Source: an uncultured Eubacteriales bacterium (GTDB lineage Bacteria > Bacillota > Clostridia > Oscillospirales > CAG-272). From it: a DNA stretch of 64,000 bases. Positions 53,192 to 62,675 of this stretch are shown here, in pieces. The first letter of the stretch is position 1. Every line of letters begins with the position of its first letter. The notes under the pieces were generated by a model. It had not been told where the DNA came from. It saw only the letters and a program-made list of their open reading frames with translations, and ran no database searches. A program made the position numbers and the translations under genes. The stretch spans positions 1 to 64,000 of the forward strand of contig CAKRZE010000001.1 in NCBI GenBank assembly GCA_934432725.1. The letters are read 5' to 3'.

Positions 53192-54298
53192 ATGGATGAA
53201 AAAGAATTTGATTTTGAAAACCGCATTGTCACTTCCTCTCTGACCGAGGAGGACCGCGATGCGGAGCAGAGCCTTCGCCCGCGTTCTCTTGATGAATATG
53301 TGGGACAGCAGAAGGCAAAAGAAAATCTGAAAATATATATTGATGCGGCAAAAATGCGGGGAGAAACGCTGGATCATATTCTTCTGTACGGTCCGCCCGG
53401 ACTCGGAAAGACAACGCTTTCCGCGATTATCGCCAATGAAATGGGCGTGAATATCCGCGTCACCTCCGGTCCGGCGATCGAAAAGCCGGGCGATCTTGTG
53501 GCGCTTCTCACCAATCTGAACGAAAACGATATTCTGTTCATCGATGAAATCCACCGCCTGCCGCGGACGGTTGAGGAGATTCTGTATCCGGCGATGGAGG
53601 ATTATGTGGTTGATCTGATCGTCGGCAAGGGTCCGGCGGCAAGAAGCATTCCGCTTTCGCTGCCGAGGTTCACGCTGATCGGGGCTACCACCCGTGCCGG
53701 ACAGCTTTCCACGCCGCTGCGGGACCGTTTCGGCGTCCTTTTGAAGCTGGAGCTGTATACAACAGAGGAGCTTACCGATATCGTAAGCCGCAGCGCCGGT
53801 ATTCTGCACATTGGCATTGACGGGTACGGGGCGCGGGAAATTGCTTCCCGCTCGCGCGGAACCCCGCGGATTGCAAACCGGCTTTTGAAGCGGGTGCGGG
53901 ATTTTGCGCAGGTTAAGGGCAACGGAATCATAGACCGCGACATTGCGGATTATGCGCTGAGCCGGCTGGAGATCGACCGGCTCGGACTGGATGCCGTTGA
54001 CCGCAGGATGCTTGAGGTCATTATCCGCTTTTACGGCGGAGGTCCGGTCGGACTTGAAACTCTTGCGGCGACCGTCGGGGAGGAGAGCGTCACCTTAGAG
54101 GACGTCTATGAGCCCTATCTGATGCAGATCGGCTATTTGTCCCGCACGCCGCGGGGAAGATGCGCCACCAGACTCGCCTATGAGCATCTTGATATCCCGT
54201 ATGAGGCCGGGAGCGCCGGAGCGGCAGCCGCGCAGAAGGCGGCGGGACAGCTGGACTTTTTCGGACGGGAAACGGATACGGAAGACAGTATATACTGA
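53192..54298 (+). CDS. ruvB: Holliday junction branch-migration ATPase RuvB
   Basis: RuvB is the hexameric AAA+ motor that drives branch migration with RuvA. The 368-residue protein has RPRSLDEYVGQ near the start, Walker A GPPGLGKTT, Walker B FIDEIHR, sensor 1 GATTRAG, the arginine finger in RDRFG and a C-terminal winged helix ending GYLSRTPRGR. It starts 16 bp after ruvA with GAAAGGAA upstream. A roughly 30-residue Ala/Gly-rich tail is of no known importance. Confidence 0.97.
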   Translation: MDEKEFDFENRIVTSSLTEEDRDAEQSLRPRSLDEYVGQQKAKENLKIYIDAAKMRGETLDHILLYGPPGLGKTTLSAIIANEMGVNIRVTSGPAIEKPGDLVALLTNLNENDILFIDEIHRLPRTVEEILYPAMEDYVVDLIVGKGPAARSIPLSLPRFTLIGATTRAGQLSTPLRDRFGVLLKLELYTTEELTDIVSRSAGILHIGIDGYGAREIASRSRGTPRIANRLLKRVRDFAQVKGNGIIDRDIADYALSRLEIDRLGLDAVDRRMLEVIIRFYGGGPVGLETLAATVGEESVTLEDVYEPYLMQIGYLSRTPRGRCATRLAYEHLDIPYEAGSAGAAAAQKAAGQLDFFGRETDTEDSIY

Positions 54299-54730
54299 GA
54301 GAGTTTTGCAGGAATGACATGGCTTTATGCCGCAATCGCGCTTCTTTTGTCACCCGATGCGGCTTCTGCGTCTTGTCTCGGAGCTGTTCGGGAGAACCGC
54401 CGCCGACAGACTCCGCATCCGCCTGCGCGCCTTGCGCCGGTGAGGTGCCAAAGATCAAACAAAGCTGATGGCGGCAACCGCACATCTGTTTGTGCGCCCT
54501 GCGCCGGGGAGTCTGCTTTGCTGTTGGCGGTTTCCCCTTCGTGCAAAACGACACCGGGACCGGCAAGGCATTTTCGAAAGGCTCCGGAGCTTCCTGCGGA
54601 ACGGGATAACGCTTCGGGCGCAGTCTGACAACTTGAAGCTGAGCAAAAAACAGACCCTGCGGCATGAAGCTGCACTCCGAAAAGGGAATGCACCGCCGCG
54701 GCTTGATCCGATACAGGAGAAAGGAAGAAT
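54299..54730. other. Gene-free interval between ruvB and glmM
   Basis: About 430 bp. I see no gene, clear promoter or terminator here. Overlapping frames on both strands are low-complexity. Confidence 0.4.
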
Positions 54731-56107
54731 ATGGGCAGATTATTCGGAACGGACGGAATCCGCGGGGTTGCGGGCTCCGAGCTTACGGCAGAATGCGGAT
54801 ACAGATTGGGGCTTGCCGTTGCAGAGGTGCTGACGGAGGAAAACGGGGGAAAGCCCCGTATTCTGATCGGCAAGGATACGCGGCATTCGGGCGACATGTT
54901 TGAGGCGGCGATCGCCGCGGGACTGTGCGCCATGGGGAGCGATGTGACCTTGCTCGGCGTTGTACCGACGCCTGCGGTTGCGTTCCTCGTCCGCGCCCTG
55001 CATGCCGATGCAGGCATTATGATATCGGCATCGCACAACCCGAGCGAATACAACGGGCTGAAGGTATTCAGCGGGGAAGGCTATAAGCTTTCCGATGCGC
55101 TGGAGGAGAAAATCGAAGCCATTATTCTCGGGGAAATTCAGGTGAAGCCGGTCAGCGGTGCGCGGATCGGCTGTGTGACGTTTGATGAAAGTGCTGCCGC
55201 TCTGTATGAAAAGCACGTGGTTTCCATTCTGAAAAGCGCAGACAGCCCCTTCTTACCGGAAAGACGCATTCTGTTTGACCTGTCCAACGGTTCGGCATCG
55301 CGCACGGCTCCTCTGATCTTTTCGAAATCCAATATGGGGGATTTTCGCTGCGACTTTGTTGCGGGAGAGCCGGACGGCTTTAATATCAACCGGGACTGCG
55401 GTTCGACGCACACCGACCGCCTTGCAGAGCTTGTGGCAAAGGGCGGCTATTCCATGGGAATCGCCTTTGACGGCGATGCCGACAGATGCCTTGCCGTTGA
55501 TGAAAAGGGAAATCTGATCGACGGAGATATGATCATAGCCTCTGTTGCACTGGATATGCAAAGGAAGGGAACACTGCACCATGACACGGCGGTTGTGACA
55601 AAGCTGTCCAACCTCGGCTTCCATCTGTTTGCGGAGGAACACGGCATTCATGTCGCGGTGACGGATGTGGGAGACCGGTATGTGCTGGAGGAAATGCTCC
55701 GCTCCGGTGCGAACATCGGCGGCGAGCAGTCCGGACACATTATCATGACCGATTATGCGACGACCGGAGACGGTGAGGTTACGGCGGCGGTCATGCTTTC
55801 GCTCCTTGCAGCCAACCCCGATCGGTCCGCATCGGAGCTGTTCGGCGCAATGAAAAGTCTGCCGCAGGTGTCGCGCAACGTTCATGTGGAAAACGCAATG
55901 AAAAAGCGCGTGATGGAGAACCCCAAGCTTCTTTCCAAGCGCGATGCGATTGCGCAGACGCTCGGCTGCAAGGGACGGATTCTCCTGCGCCCCTCCGGAA
56001 CCGAGGCACTGATCCGGATTATGCTGGAAGGAGAGGATATCGGTCAGATCCGCGCGATGGCAGAGGAGATGGCGGATATGATTGACGAGATATGTGGGCA
56101 GCAGTAA
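54731..56107 (+). CDS. glmM: Phosphoglucosamine mutase
   Basis: GlmM converts glucosamine 6-phosphate to glucosamine 1-phosphate, a precursor of UDP-GlcNAc for peptidoglycan. The 458-residue phosphohexomutase starts MGRLFGTDGIRG, has the catalytic serine S101 in ISASHNP, the magnesium loop DGDADR, sugar-binding GEQSGH and the phosphate-binding RPSGTE near the C-terminus. AAAGGAAG precedes the ATG. Its end overlaps the methyltransferase gene by 16 bp, implying an operon. Confidence 0.96.
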   Translation: MGRLFGTDGIRGVAGSELTAECGYRLGLAVAEVLTEENGGKPRILIGKDTRHSGDMFEAAIAAGLCAMGSDVTLLGVVPTPAVAFLVRALHADAGIMISASHNPSEYNGLKVFSGEGYKLSDALEEKIEAIILGEIQVKPVSGARIGCVTFDESAAALYEKHVVSILKSADSPFLPERRILFDLSNGSASRTAPLIFSKSNMGDFRCDFVAGEPDGFNINRDCGSTHTDRLAELVAKGGYSMGIAFDGDADRCLAVDEKGNLIDGDMIIASVALDMQRKGTLHHDTAVVTKLSNLGFHLFAEEHGIHVAVTDVGDRYVLEEMLRSGANIGGEQSGHIIMTDYATTGDGEVTAAVMLSLLAANPDRSASELFGAMKSLPQVSRNVHVENAMKKRVMENPKLLSKRDAIAQTLGCKGRILLRPSGTEALIRIMLEGEDIGQIRAMAEEMADMIDEICGQQ

Positions 56108-56967
56108 ACTGGAAGGACTACACTCTGCTTGACTGCTCGGACGGAGAGCGCCTGGAGCAGTGGGGCAAATATACGCTGATCCGTCCGGATCCGCAGGTGA
56201 TCTGGAAAAACGAAAAGAAGCATCCGCTCTGGGCGGGGGCAGACGCGGTCTATCATCGCTCCCGTGCGGGGGGCGGCGGCTGGAGCAGCAAAAAGCTTCC
56301 GGAGATGTGGAAAATCGGCTATGAGCCGCTCGGACTGACCTTCGGGATCCGTGCCATGGGCTTTAAGCATACCGGTCTGTTTCCGGAGCAGGCGGTAAAC
56401 TGGGATTGGTTTACCGGGCTGATCCGCCGCGCCTGTGCGGAGGGAAAGAAGCCGCGGGTTCTGAATTTGTTTGCATACACGGGCGGGGCTACTGTCGCAT
56501 GTGCAAAGGCTGGCGCCGAGGTGTGCCATGTGGATGCTTCCCGCGGGATGGTTTCCTGCGCAAAGGAAAATGCGGCGTTTTGCGGGCTGGAACAGGCTCC
56601 GATCCGCTATATCGTAGACGACTGCAAAAAGTTTGTGGAGCGCGAAATCCGCCGCGGCAGCCGCTATGACGCGGTGATCATGGATCCGCCGTCCTACGGA
56701 AGAGGTCCGAACGGGGAAATGTGGAAGCTGGAGGAAAGCATCGATGCGCTTGTCAAGCTGACGGCGGGCGTTTTGCGGAAGAATCCGCTGTTTTTCCTGA
56801 TCAATTCCTATACGACCGGGCTTTCTCCGTCGGCTATGGGCTATATTCTGCAAAATGTCATGCTCGGCACTTTCGGCGGAAGCGTGACGGCAGACGAGAT
56901 CGGACTGCCTGCCAGACAAACCGGATTTGTACTTCCGTGCGGCTCTTCCGCGCGCTGGCAGCAGTGA
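56092..56967 (+). CDS. RlmI-like class I SAM-dependent methyltransferase
   Basis: A 291-residue methyltransferase resembling the catalytic half of the 23S rRNA cytosine methyltransferase RlmI, without its N-terminal PUA domain. The SAM motif is VLNLFAYTGGATVACAKAGA, the acidic residue of motif II is in HVDAS, and the catalytic motif is MDPPSYGR. RNA is the likely substrate, but the target base is unknown. The gene begins inside the end of glmM (16-bp overlap), so it is probably translationally coupled. Confidence 0.85.
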   Translation: MWAAVNWKDYTLLDCSDGERLEQWGKYTLIRPDPQVIWKNEKKHPLWAGADAVYHRSRAGGGGWSSKKLPEMWKIGYEPLGLTFGIRAMGFKHTGLFPEQAVNWDWFTGLIRRACAEGKKPRVLNLFAYTGGATVACAKAGAEVCHVDASRGMVSCAKENAAFCGLEQAPIRYIVDDCKKFVEREIRRGSRYDAVIMDPPSYGRGPNGEMWKLEESIDALVKLTAGVLRKNPLFFLINSYTTGLSPSAMGYILQNVMLGTFGGSVTADEIGLPARQTGFVLPCGSSARWQQ

Positions 56968-57125
56968 AAAGCCGGAAGAAGCTTTTCTGTGCCCGCGGCG
57001 CGGCGGCTATGCCGTATTCAAACAGGCAGGGGACATCCGCAGCCTGATTGACCGGCAACGGAAGCCCGTGATTTCCACGAAATGAAAGGATACGTTTGCA
57101 CCGAAAAGGGACAAACCGTACAGTT

Positions 57126-57983
57126 ATGAAGAATCAACCGTTTATACAAATTGAAAATCTTTCTTTTTCCTACGGAGAAGGAGCGGAGCATGCAAATGTT
57201 CTGGAGGACATCAACCTTTCGATCGAGAAGGGATCGTTTGTCGCCGTGCTCGGTCACAACGGCTCCGGAAAATCGACGCTTGCCAAGCTGATCAATATGA
57301 TTCTTGCTCCGACCTCCGGAAAAATTCTGATTGACGGGAGAGATATCACGTCATCCGATATGACGGAGGACGAAATGTTTGAGATCCGCCGTAAGGTCGG
57401 TATGGTATTTCAGAACCCGGACAATCAGCTTGTCGCTACGGTTGTGGAGGAGGACATTGCGTTCGGACCGGAAAATCTCGGCGTTGAGCCAAAGGAGATC
57501 CGGCGCCGGGTGGACGAGGCATTGCGGATTGTCCATATGAGCGCGTATGCCCGGCATTCGCCGCACCAGCTGTCCGGCGGACAGAAGCAGAGGGTTGCCA
57601 TTGCGGGGATCATTGCAATGCTGCCGGAATGCATCATTTTCGATGAATCGACCGCTATGCTTGATCCGAGCGGGAGAAAAGAAGTGATGGATACCATTGA
57701 AATGCTGAACCGGGATTTCGGCATCACGGTGCTCCATATTACGCATAATATGGAGGAGGCTGTGCGTGCGCAGAGGGTGGTCGTGATCAATGACGGCAGG
57801 CTGTTCATGGACGGCACACCGCGGCAGGTATTCGGGCAGGTGGAAAAGCTCCAGCAGGTCGGGCTGGATGTTCCGCAGGTGACGGAGCTGTTTTATGAGC
57901 TGAACCGGGCAGGCTTCCGGCTGAGACGGGATATTCTTCAGGAAGAGGAAGGCGCAAGCGTGCTTGCAGGCATGATGAAATGA
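57126..57983 (+). CDS. ecfA1: Energy-coupling factor transporter ATPase 1
   Basis: One of two ATPases of an ECF vitamin-uptake module. The 285-residue protein has Walker A GHNGSGKST, the Q-loop FQNPDNQL, signature LSGGQKQR, Walker B IIFDESTAML and the switch His in HITHNM. ATG at 57126 fits the family N-terminus, but TTG at 57096 has a better ribosome binding site (GAAAGGA) and may be the true start, adding 10 residues. The gene overlaps ecfA2 by 4 bp. No substrate-binding S component is encoded nearby, as usual for shared (group II) ECF modules. Confidence 0.93.
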   Translation: MKNQPFIQIENLSFSYGEGAEHANVLEDINLSIEKGSFVAVLGHNGSGKSTLAKLINMILAPTSGKILIDGRDITSSDMTEDEMFEIRRKVGMVFQNPDNQLVATVVEEDIAFGPENLGVEPKEIRRRVDEALRIVHMSAYARHSPHQLSGGQKQRVAIAGIIAMLPECIIFDESTAMLDPSGRKEVMDTIEMLNRDFGITVLHITHNMEEAVRAQRVVVINDGRLFMDGTPRQVFGQVEKLQQVGLDVPQVTELFYELNRAGFRLRRDILQEEEGASVLAGMMK

Positions 57984-58864
57984 GCAAAATCAGTGTAAAT
58001 AACGTCAGTTATATATACAGCAAGGATACACCGTTCATGAAAAAGGCATTGGACGATGTTTCCGTTGCGATCGAAGAAAACAGAATCACCGGGCTGATCG
58101 GGCATACGGGCTGCGGCAAATCAACGCTTGTGCAGCTGTTGAACGGCTTGCTCAAGCCGGATGCGGGTGAGATTCTTCTGGACGGACAGAATATCTGGGC
58201 TGATCCGAAAAAAATTGCCGATATCCGGTTCCGCATCGGGATCGTGTTTCAATACCCGGAATATCAGCTTTTTGAAGAAACCGTATGGGCGGATATCGCG
58301 TTCGGTCCGCGCAATATGGGACTGTCGGGAGATGAGATCAAACGCCGCGTAGAGGAGGCAGCTCTGTTTGCGGGGCTTGATCCGGCGCTGCTGCAAAAAT
58401 CCCCGTTTGATCTTTCGGGCGGGCAGAAAAGGCGCGCTGCGGTCGCCGGGGTCATGGCAATGGAGCCGGAGGTTCTGATTCTGGACGAGCCCGCTGCCGG
58501 ACTTGATCCGCTCGGACGCGAAGAGATTCTCGGCGGTATCCGGACATACCAGCGTCAGAAGAGGAGCACGGTCGTCATTGTCAGCCACAGCATGGAGGAC
58601 ATGGCAAGGTATGCGGATGAGCTTATCGTTCTGGAGCACGGCAGGGTATATATGACCGGAAGCTGCCGGGAGGTGTTCCGCCGGGCGGGCGATCTGACGG
58701 CGGTCGGACTTGACATTCCGCAGATCACGCGCTTTATGCGTCTGCTTCAGGCAAAGGGCGCGCCTGTGAGAACGGATATTTTTACAGTGGAAGAAGCAAA
58801 GGATGAAATTGTGCGCGTTCTTTCCGCACAGAGAAAAAAATCGGCGGGAGGCGGTGCGAAATGA
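57980..58864 (+). CDS. ecfA2: Energy-coupling factor transporter ATPase 2
   Basis: The second ECF ATPase, 294 residues, pairing with EcfA1. Walker A is GHTGCGKST, Q-loop FQYPEYQLF (a family hallmark), signature LSGGQKRR, Walker B LILDEPAAGLDP and the switch His in VSHSM. Its ATG overlaps the ecfA1 stop in the form ATGA, and its own stop overlaps ecfT in the same way, so the three are translationally coupled. Confidence 0.95.
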   Translation: MSKISVNNVSYIYSKDTPFMKKALDDVSVAIEENRITGLIGHTGCGKSTLVQLLNGLLKPDAGEILLDGQNIWADPKKIADIRFRIGIVFQYPEYQLFEETVWADIAFGPRNMGLSGDEIKRRVEEAALFAGLDPALLQKSPFDLSGGQKRRAAVAGVMAMEPEVLILDEPAAGLDPLGREEILGGIRTYQRQKRSTVVIVSHSMEDMARYADELIVLEHGRVYMTGSCREVFRRAGDLTAVGLDIPQITRFMRLLQAKGAPVRTDIFTVEEAKDEIVRVLSAQRKKSAGGGAK

Positions 58865-59682
58865 TTACGGATATTACGCTCGGTCAGTATTTTCCCGGCA
58901 CCTCGCCGATTCACCGTCTGGACCCGCGCGTCAAGATTATTTTGACAATTCTGTATATCACCGTGATTTTTCTTGCCAAAAACGTCTGGAGCTTTGCATT
59001 TCTTTTGGCGGTCACGGCAGTGATGATCCTGATTTCAAGAATTCCGCTCCGGCTGATCCTGAAGGGCTTGAAGCCTCTGATCTTCATTATCGCGTTTACG
59101 GCTGTTGTCAACATTTTCTGGACAACCGGAGAAAAACCGCTTGTTTCCTGGTGGATTATTCAGATCTATCCGGAGGGACTGATGTTCGGCGCGCTGATGA
59201 TTGTCCGTGTCGTTGCCATGCTGGCGGGAACCAGTGTGCTTCTGACGTATACAACGTCTCCGATCGCCTTGACCGACGGTCTGGAGCGGCTTTTGTACCC
59301 GCTGAGCTTTTTGCATATGCCGGTGCATGAATTTTCCATGATGATGACCCTTGCACTTCGCTTTGTTCCGACTCTGGTGGAGGAAACCGACAAAATCATG
59401 AAGGCGCAGATGGCACGCGGAGTGGATTTCAAACGCGGAAGTCTCGTGAATCGGGTCAAGGCGCTGATTCCGATCATGATCCCTTTGTTTGTTTCGGCGT
59501 TTCGCCGTGCCGGGGAGCTTGCGGTAGCCATGGAATGCCGCTGCTATCGCGGCGGAGAGGGCAGGACCCGCATGACACAGCATAAAATCACGGCGGCGGA
59601 TATTGCCGCGCTCCTTCTGCTTGTTCTTGTCGGAGCTGCGACCGTTCTGATTAACAGGTTTGCACCGGGGTTCACCATATGA
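58861..59682 (+). CDS. ecfT: Energy-coupling factor transmembrane protein EcfT
   Basis: A 273-residue membrane scaffold that transmits ATP-driven motion to S components. There are four or five helices in the N-terminal half and one at the C-terminus. Coupling motifs occur as QMARGVDF (canonical Ala-Arg-Gly) and ECRCYRGGEGRTR, where the second motif reads Cys-Arg-Cys instead of Ala-Arg-Gly. The start overlaps ecfA2 and the end overlaps truA, each by 4 bp. Confidence 0.93.
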   Translation: MITDITLGQYFPGTSPIHRLDPRVKIILTILYITVIFLAKNVWSFAFLLAVTAVMILISRIPLRLILKGLKPLIFIIAFTAVVNIFWTTGEKPLVSWWIIQIYPEGLMFGALMIVRVVAMLAGTSVLLTYTTSPIALTDGLERLLYPLSFLHMPVHEFSMMMTLALRFVPTLVEETDKIMKAQMARGVDFKRGSLVNRVKALIPIMIPLFVSAFRRAGELAVAMECRCYRGGEGRTRMTQHKITAADIAALLLLVLVGAATVLINRFAPGFTI

Positions 59683-60446
59683 AGCTGGTTTTGCGTCTTT
59701 CGTATGTAGGAACCGGGTTTCACGGCTTTCAGGTACAGCCGGGCGGGGTCAGGACCGTTCAGAAAACGGTGCAGGACGCTGTCGGCATGCTGTACGGAGA
59801 GCGATATGCGGTGACAGGCTGCTCCCGCACGGACAGCGGCGTGCATGCCAGGGAGTTTTTTCTGACGGTGGATGCCGGAGAGGACTCCTTGAAAATTCCG
59901 TGCGCGAGACTTCCCGCAGCAATGAACCGCTATTTGCCGGATGATGTGGCTGTCACGGGAGCGGCGCTTGCGGGAGATGATTTTCATCCGCGCTACAGCG
60001 TTTTGGAAAAAGAGTATATTTACCTGATTGACCATGGGAGCGCAAGAAATCCGTTTCTCTGCGGAAGAGCGCTGTTTTATCCGAAGCCTCTGCATCCGGA
60101 CAGAATGCGTCAGGCTGCTTCCGCGTTCTGCGGAAGGCATGACTTTTCAGCCTTCATGGCTTCCGGCTCCGATGTGACCGATACTGTCCGGACGGTAAAG
60201 GCAGCGGAGGTTGCGGACGAGGGGGATATCCTTCGTTTTTCGGTGACTGCCGACGGATTTTTATACAACATGGTCCGCATCATGGTCGGGACTCTGCTTG
60301 CGGTTTCCGAGGGAAAGACGGCGGCGGAAGAGATCCCGCAAATTCTTTCATCTCGCGACCGTAGGCTTGCGGGACGCACCGCACCGCCGGACGGGCTGTA
60401 TCTGAACCGCGTCCGGTATCCTGCGGGGCTTTTTGAGATGGAATAA
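59679..60446 (+). CDS. truA: tRNA pseudouridine(38-40) synthase
   Basis: TruA isomerises uridines 38-40 in the anticodon arm of many tRNAs. The 255-residue protein has YVGTGFHGFQVQ at the N-terminus, the catalytic Asp D52 in CSRTDSGVHA, FHPRYSV and the C-terminal FLYNMVRIMVGTL. It overlaps ecfT by 4 bp; ecfA1-ecfA2-ecfT-truA is a common order in Firmicutes. Confidence 0.96.
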   Translation: MKLVLRLSYVGTGFHGFQVQPGGVRTVQKTVQDAVGMLYGERYAVTGCSRTDSGVHAREFFLTVDAGEDSLKIPCARLPAAMNRYLPDDVAVTGAALAGDDFHPRYSVLEKEYIYLIDHGSARNPFLCGRALFYPKPLHPDRMRQAASAFCGRHDFSAFMASGSDVTDTVRTVKAAEVADEGDILRFSVTADGFLYNMVRIMVGTLLAVSEGKTAAEEIPQILSSRDRRLAGRTAPPDGLYLNRVRYPAGLFEME

Positions 60447-60556
60447 CAGGCAAGGCGCGCTGTCGGTCTGCACATGCGCGATGGATCACGCGCAGCGCAG
60501 AGCAGACAGAACGGCAGGGCTTAAACCGCATAGCAGAAAGGAAGGGGAGACGGGGC

Positions 60557-61870
60557 ATGAAGCAAGACAAACCGAACAGTGAGCCGACCTCCGACCACGG
60601 TAAAATCGTGAAGGAAGCGGCACAGCCCATACCTTCGGATCCGGCATATCGGATCCGGCAGCGGCACACATATGAGAATCCATATTATCTCAGTATTTCG
60701 ACAAAGCTGAAATGGGTTAAATTTGTCGTAGTGGTCTTTACGGTCGTTTTCTTTCTGATTATGATCTCGGTGTTCCGGAAAGATATCACGGTGGAGAAAT
60801 TCCGGTATTTTTTCCGTGATCTGAATCTGAATTCGCCGAAATATACGGAAGAATTTTCTTCGATTCAGTATGACAGCGCCGCAGGCTCCTCCTATGGGAA
60901 ATTCCGGGATTATTTTGTGATCGTCCGCCCGGGAGAGACGCTTTTGTACAATTCTTCCGGCATCCGCTCGCTTCAGCTGACCAACACCTTTTACAATCCG
61001 TATCTTCTGACGTCGGAAAACACTTTTCTTGTTTATGATATGGGAGAAACGTCCGGTGCATATACTGTATACAATGCGTTTTCCGCTTTGAAGAGCGTAA
61101 AATGCGACTATCCGGTCAGCGGTGCGGCAATGAGCCGGAACGGCATGTATGCCATCCTGACAAGATCGGCGGAATATAAGAGCGTTGTCGAGGTATACGA
61201 TGAAAGCTCGGAGCTGATCTGTCGGATATCCAAGGACAAATATGTCATGGGACTGGCGCTTTCTCCGGACGGAATGAAGCTGGCGCTTGTGTCGGTATCG
61301 GATGAAGGCGGGTTCTGGGTGTCTGAGGTCGGAGTTTACGACCCGTTTGAATCGCAGCCGCTGTATTCCGAAACCTTTGAGGGGAAAATGCTGTATGACT
61401 GCCGGATAACCTCAGACGGTTATATGCAGCTTTCATCGGACGAAGGGGTTCTGTTCTACGATGCCTCCTATCAGAAAACCTCGGAATTTTCGTATAACGG
61501 AAACATTCCGGTTGCGGCGTATGCCGACGGAGCGTATCTTTCGGTCGTCTTCAATAAAACCGTGCTCGGAAACGAAAAAAATGTGCAGATTATGGATACG
61601 GCTGGGAAAAAGCTTTGGGAGGGGACCGTCACCGGTCAGCTGAAGCATGCCGTTTCGGGGGAGGATTGTGTTTATCTTCTTTTGGAGGACACGGTTTTGC
61701 GGATAGACTGTATGCGGGGCGAAAAAGAGTCCGTTCCGATTTCGAAAAACTGTCAGCAGCTGGTTTTATGGAGCGGTCAGCGTCTGATGTGCTGCTATGC
61801 CAATTATGCGGAATCAATCTCAGGAGCACCGTCCCTGGGTGAGGATACAGATACGCAGGCTGCACCGTAA
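60557..61870 (+). CDS. DUF5711-type membrane-anchored beta-propeller-like protein
   Basis: A 437-residue protein with a polar N-terminal tail, one membrane helix at about residues 54-75 (KFVVVVFTVVFFLIMI) and a large extracytoplasmic region of beta-strand repeats resembling propeller blades (for example AAMSRNGMYAILTRS, LALSPDGMKLALVSVS). It agrees with the clostridial DUF5711 family; function is unknown. GGAGA lies upstream of the ATG. It stands in the same direction between truA and the CvpA gene. Confidence 0.78.
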   Translation: MKQDKPNSEPTSDHGKIVKEAAQPIPSDPAYRIRQRHTYENPYYLSISTKLKWVKFVVVVFTVVFFLIMISVFRKDITVEKFRYFFRDLNLNSPKYTEEFSSIQYDSAAGSSYGKFRDYFVIVRPGETLLYNSSGIRSLQLTNTFYNPYLLTSENTFLVYDMGETSGAYTVYNAFSALKSVKCDYPVSGAAMSRNGMYAILTRSAEYKSVVEVYDESSELICRISKDKYVMGLALSPDGMKLALVSVSDEGGFWVSEVGVYDPFESQPLYSETFEGKMLYDCRITSDGYMQLSSDEGVLFYDASYQKTSEFSYNGNIPVAAYADGAYLSVVFNKTVLGNEKNVQIMDTAGKKLWEGTVTGQLKHAVSGEDCVYLLLEDTVLRIDCMRGEKESVPISKNCQQLVLWSGQRLMCCYANYAESISGAPSLGEDTDTQAAP

Positions 61871-61923
61871 GCTCGCTTTTGCAGACGTTTTATCCAATCA
61901 ATATGAAAGAGAGGATTTCCCAT

Positions 61924-62646
61924 ATGGCATTTATTCTGGACGCTGTCATTATTGCGATCATTGCCGCAGGCTTTATAATCGGCTGGAACCGGGGATTTGT
62001 AAAGTCGGCAATGTCATTGCTGTCTTCCCTGATTGCGCTTGTTCTGGCATCGGTCTTTACGGAACGGACAGCTGCGTGGCTGAACGGGAAATATGTATAT
62101 CCGTTTGTAAGCTCCAAGGTGGAGCAGGCGATCTCGGGTATTACGGGTGCGGGAGAAAATGCGCTGGACGTGAATACCCTTTTACGGGATGCGCCGGAAT
62201 CCTTCACGCGGCTTTTAAACACGTTTGGCATCCGTCTGGAAACCATGAAGGCGGATCTTTCCTCCGCCATGGAAGCAGGCGGGGAGACCCTGAAAAAGGC
62301 GGTGATTGATTATATCGCTGCACCGGCATCGCGTGTGTTTTCGACCGCGGTTGCTTTTCTGTTCCTGTTTCTGGTGTTTCTTCTTGTGCTGAAGCTTGTA
62401 TCCCTTCTGCTTGAGGCTGTGATGCGGCTTCCGGTTCTGAAAACAATGAACGCGTTTTTGGGGCTGGTATTCGGAGGGATAGCGGGAATTCTGATTGCTT
62501 GGGGCTTTTCGGCTGCGCTTGCGCGTCTGATGCCGACGCTCTCGGCGCTGTATCCGAATGCGGTCAGTGAGGCTACGGTGCAAAACACGGTGATTTTGCG
62601 GTTTTTGGCTGAAAACAGTATTATTACTGTCCTGAACCGCTTATAA
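61924..62646 (+). CDS. CvpA-family membrane protein
   Basis: A 240-residue membrane protein of the CvpA (colicin V production) family. The N-terminus ILDAVIIAIIAAGFIIGWNRGFVKS contains the family signature, with further helices near residues 30-45, 140-165 and 185-210. Between helices 2 and 3 lies a soluble loop of about 90 residues. Relatives function in membrane integrity and purine or colicin phenotypes. ATG 61924 has GAGAGGA 8 bases upstream; the codon at 61903 is less likely. Confidence 0.82.
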   Translation: MAFILDAVIIAIIAAGFIIGWNRGFVKSAMSLLSSLIALVLASVFTERTAAWLNGKYVYPFVSSKVEQAISGITGAGENALDVNTLLRDAPESFTRLLNTFGIRLETMKADLSSAMEAGGETLKKAVIDYIAAPASRVFSTAVAFLFLFLVFLLVLKLVSLLLEAVMRLPVLKTMNAFLGLVFGGIAGILIAWGFSAALARLMPTLSALYPNAVSEATVQNTVILRFLAENSIITVLNRL

Positions 62647-62675
62647 AACAGTTCGGTCAAAAAGGAGTACTTTTC

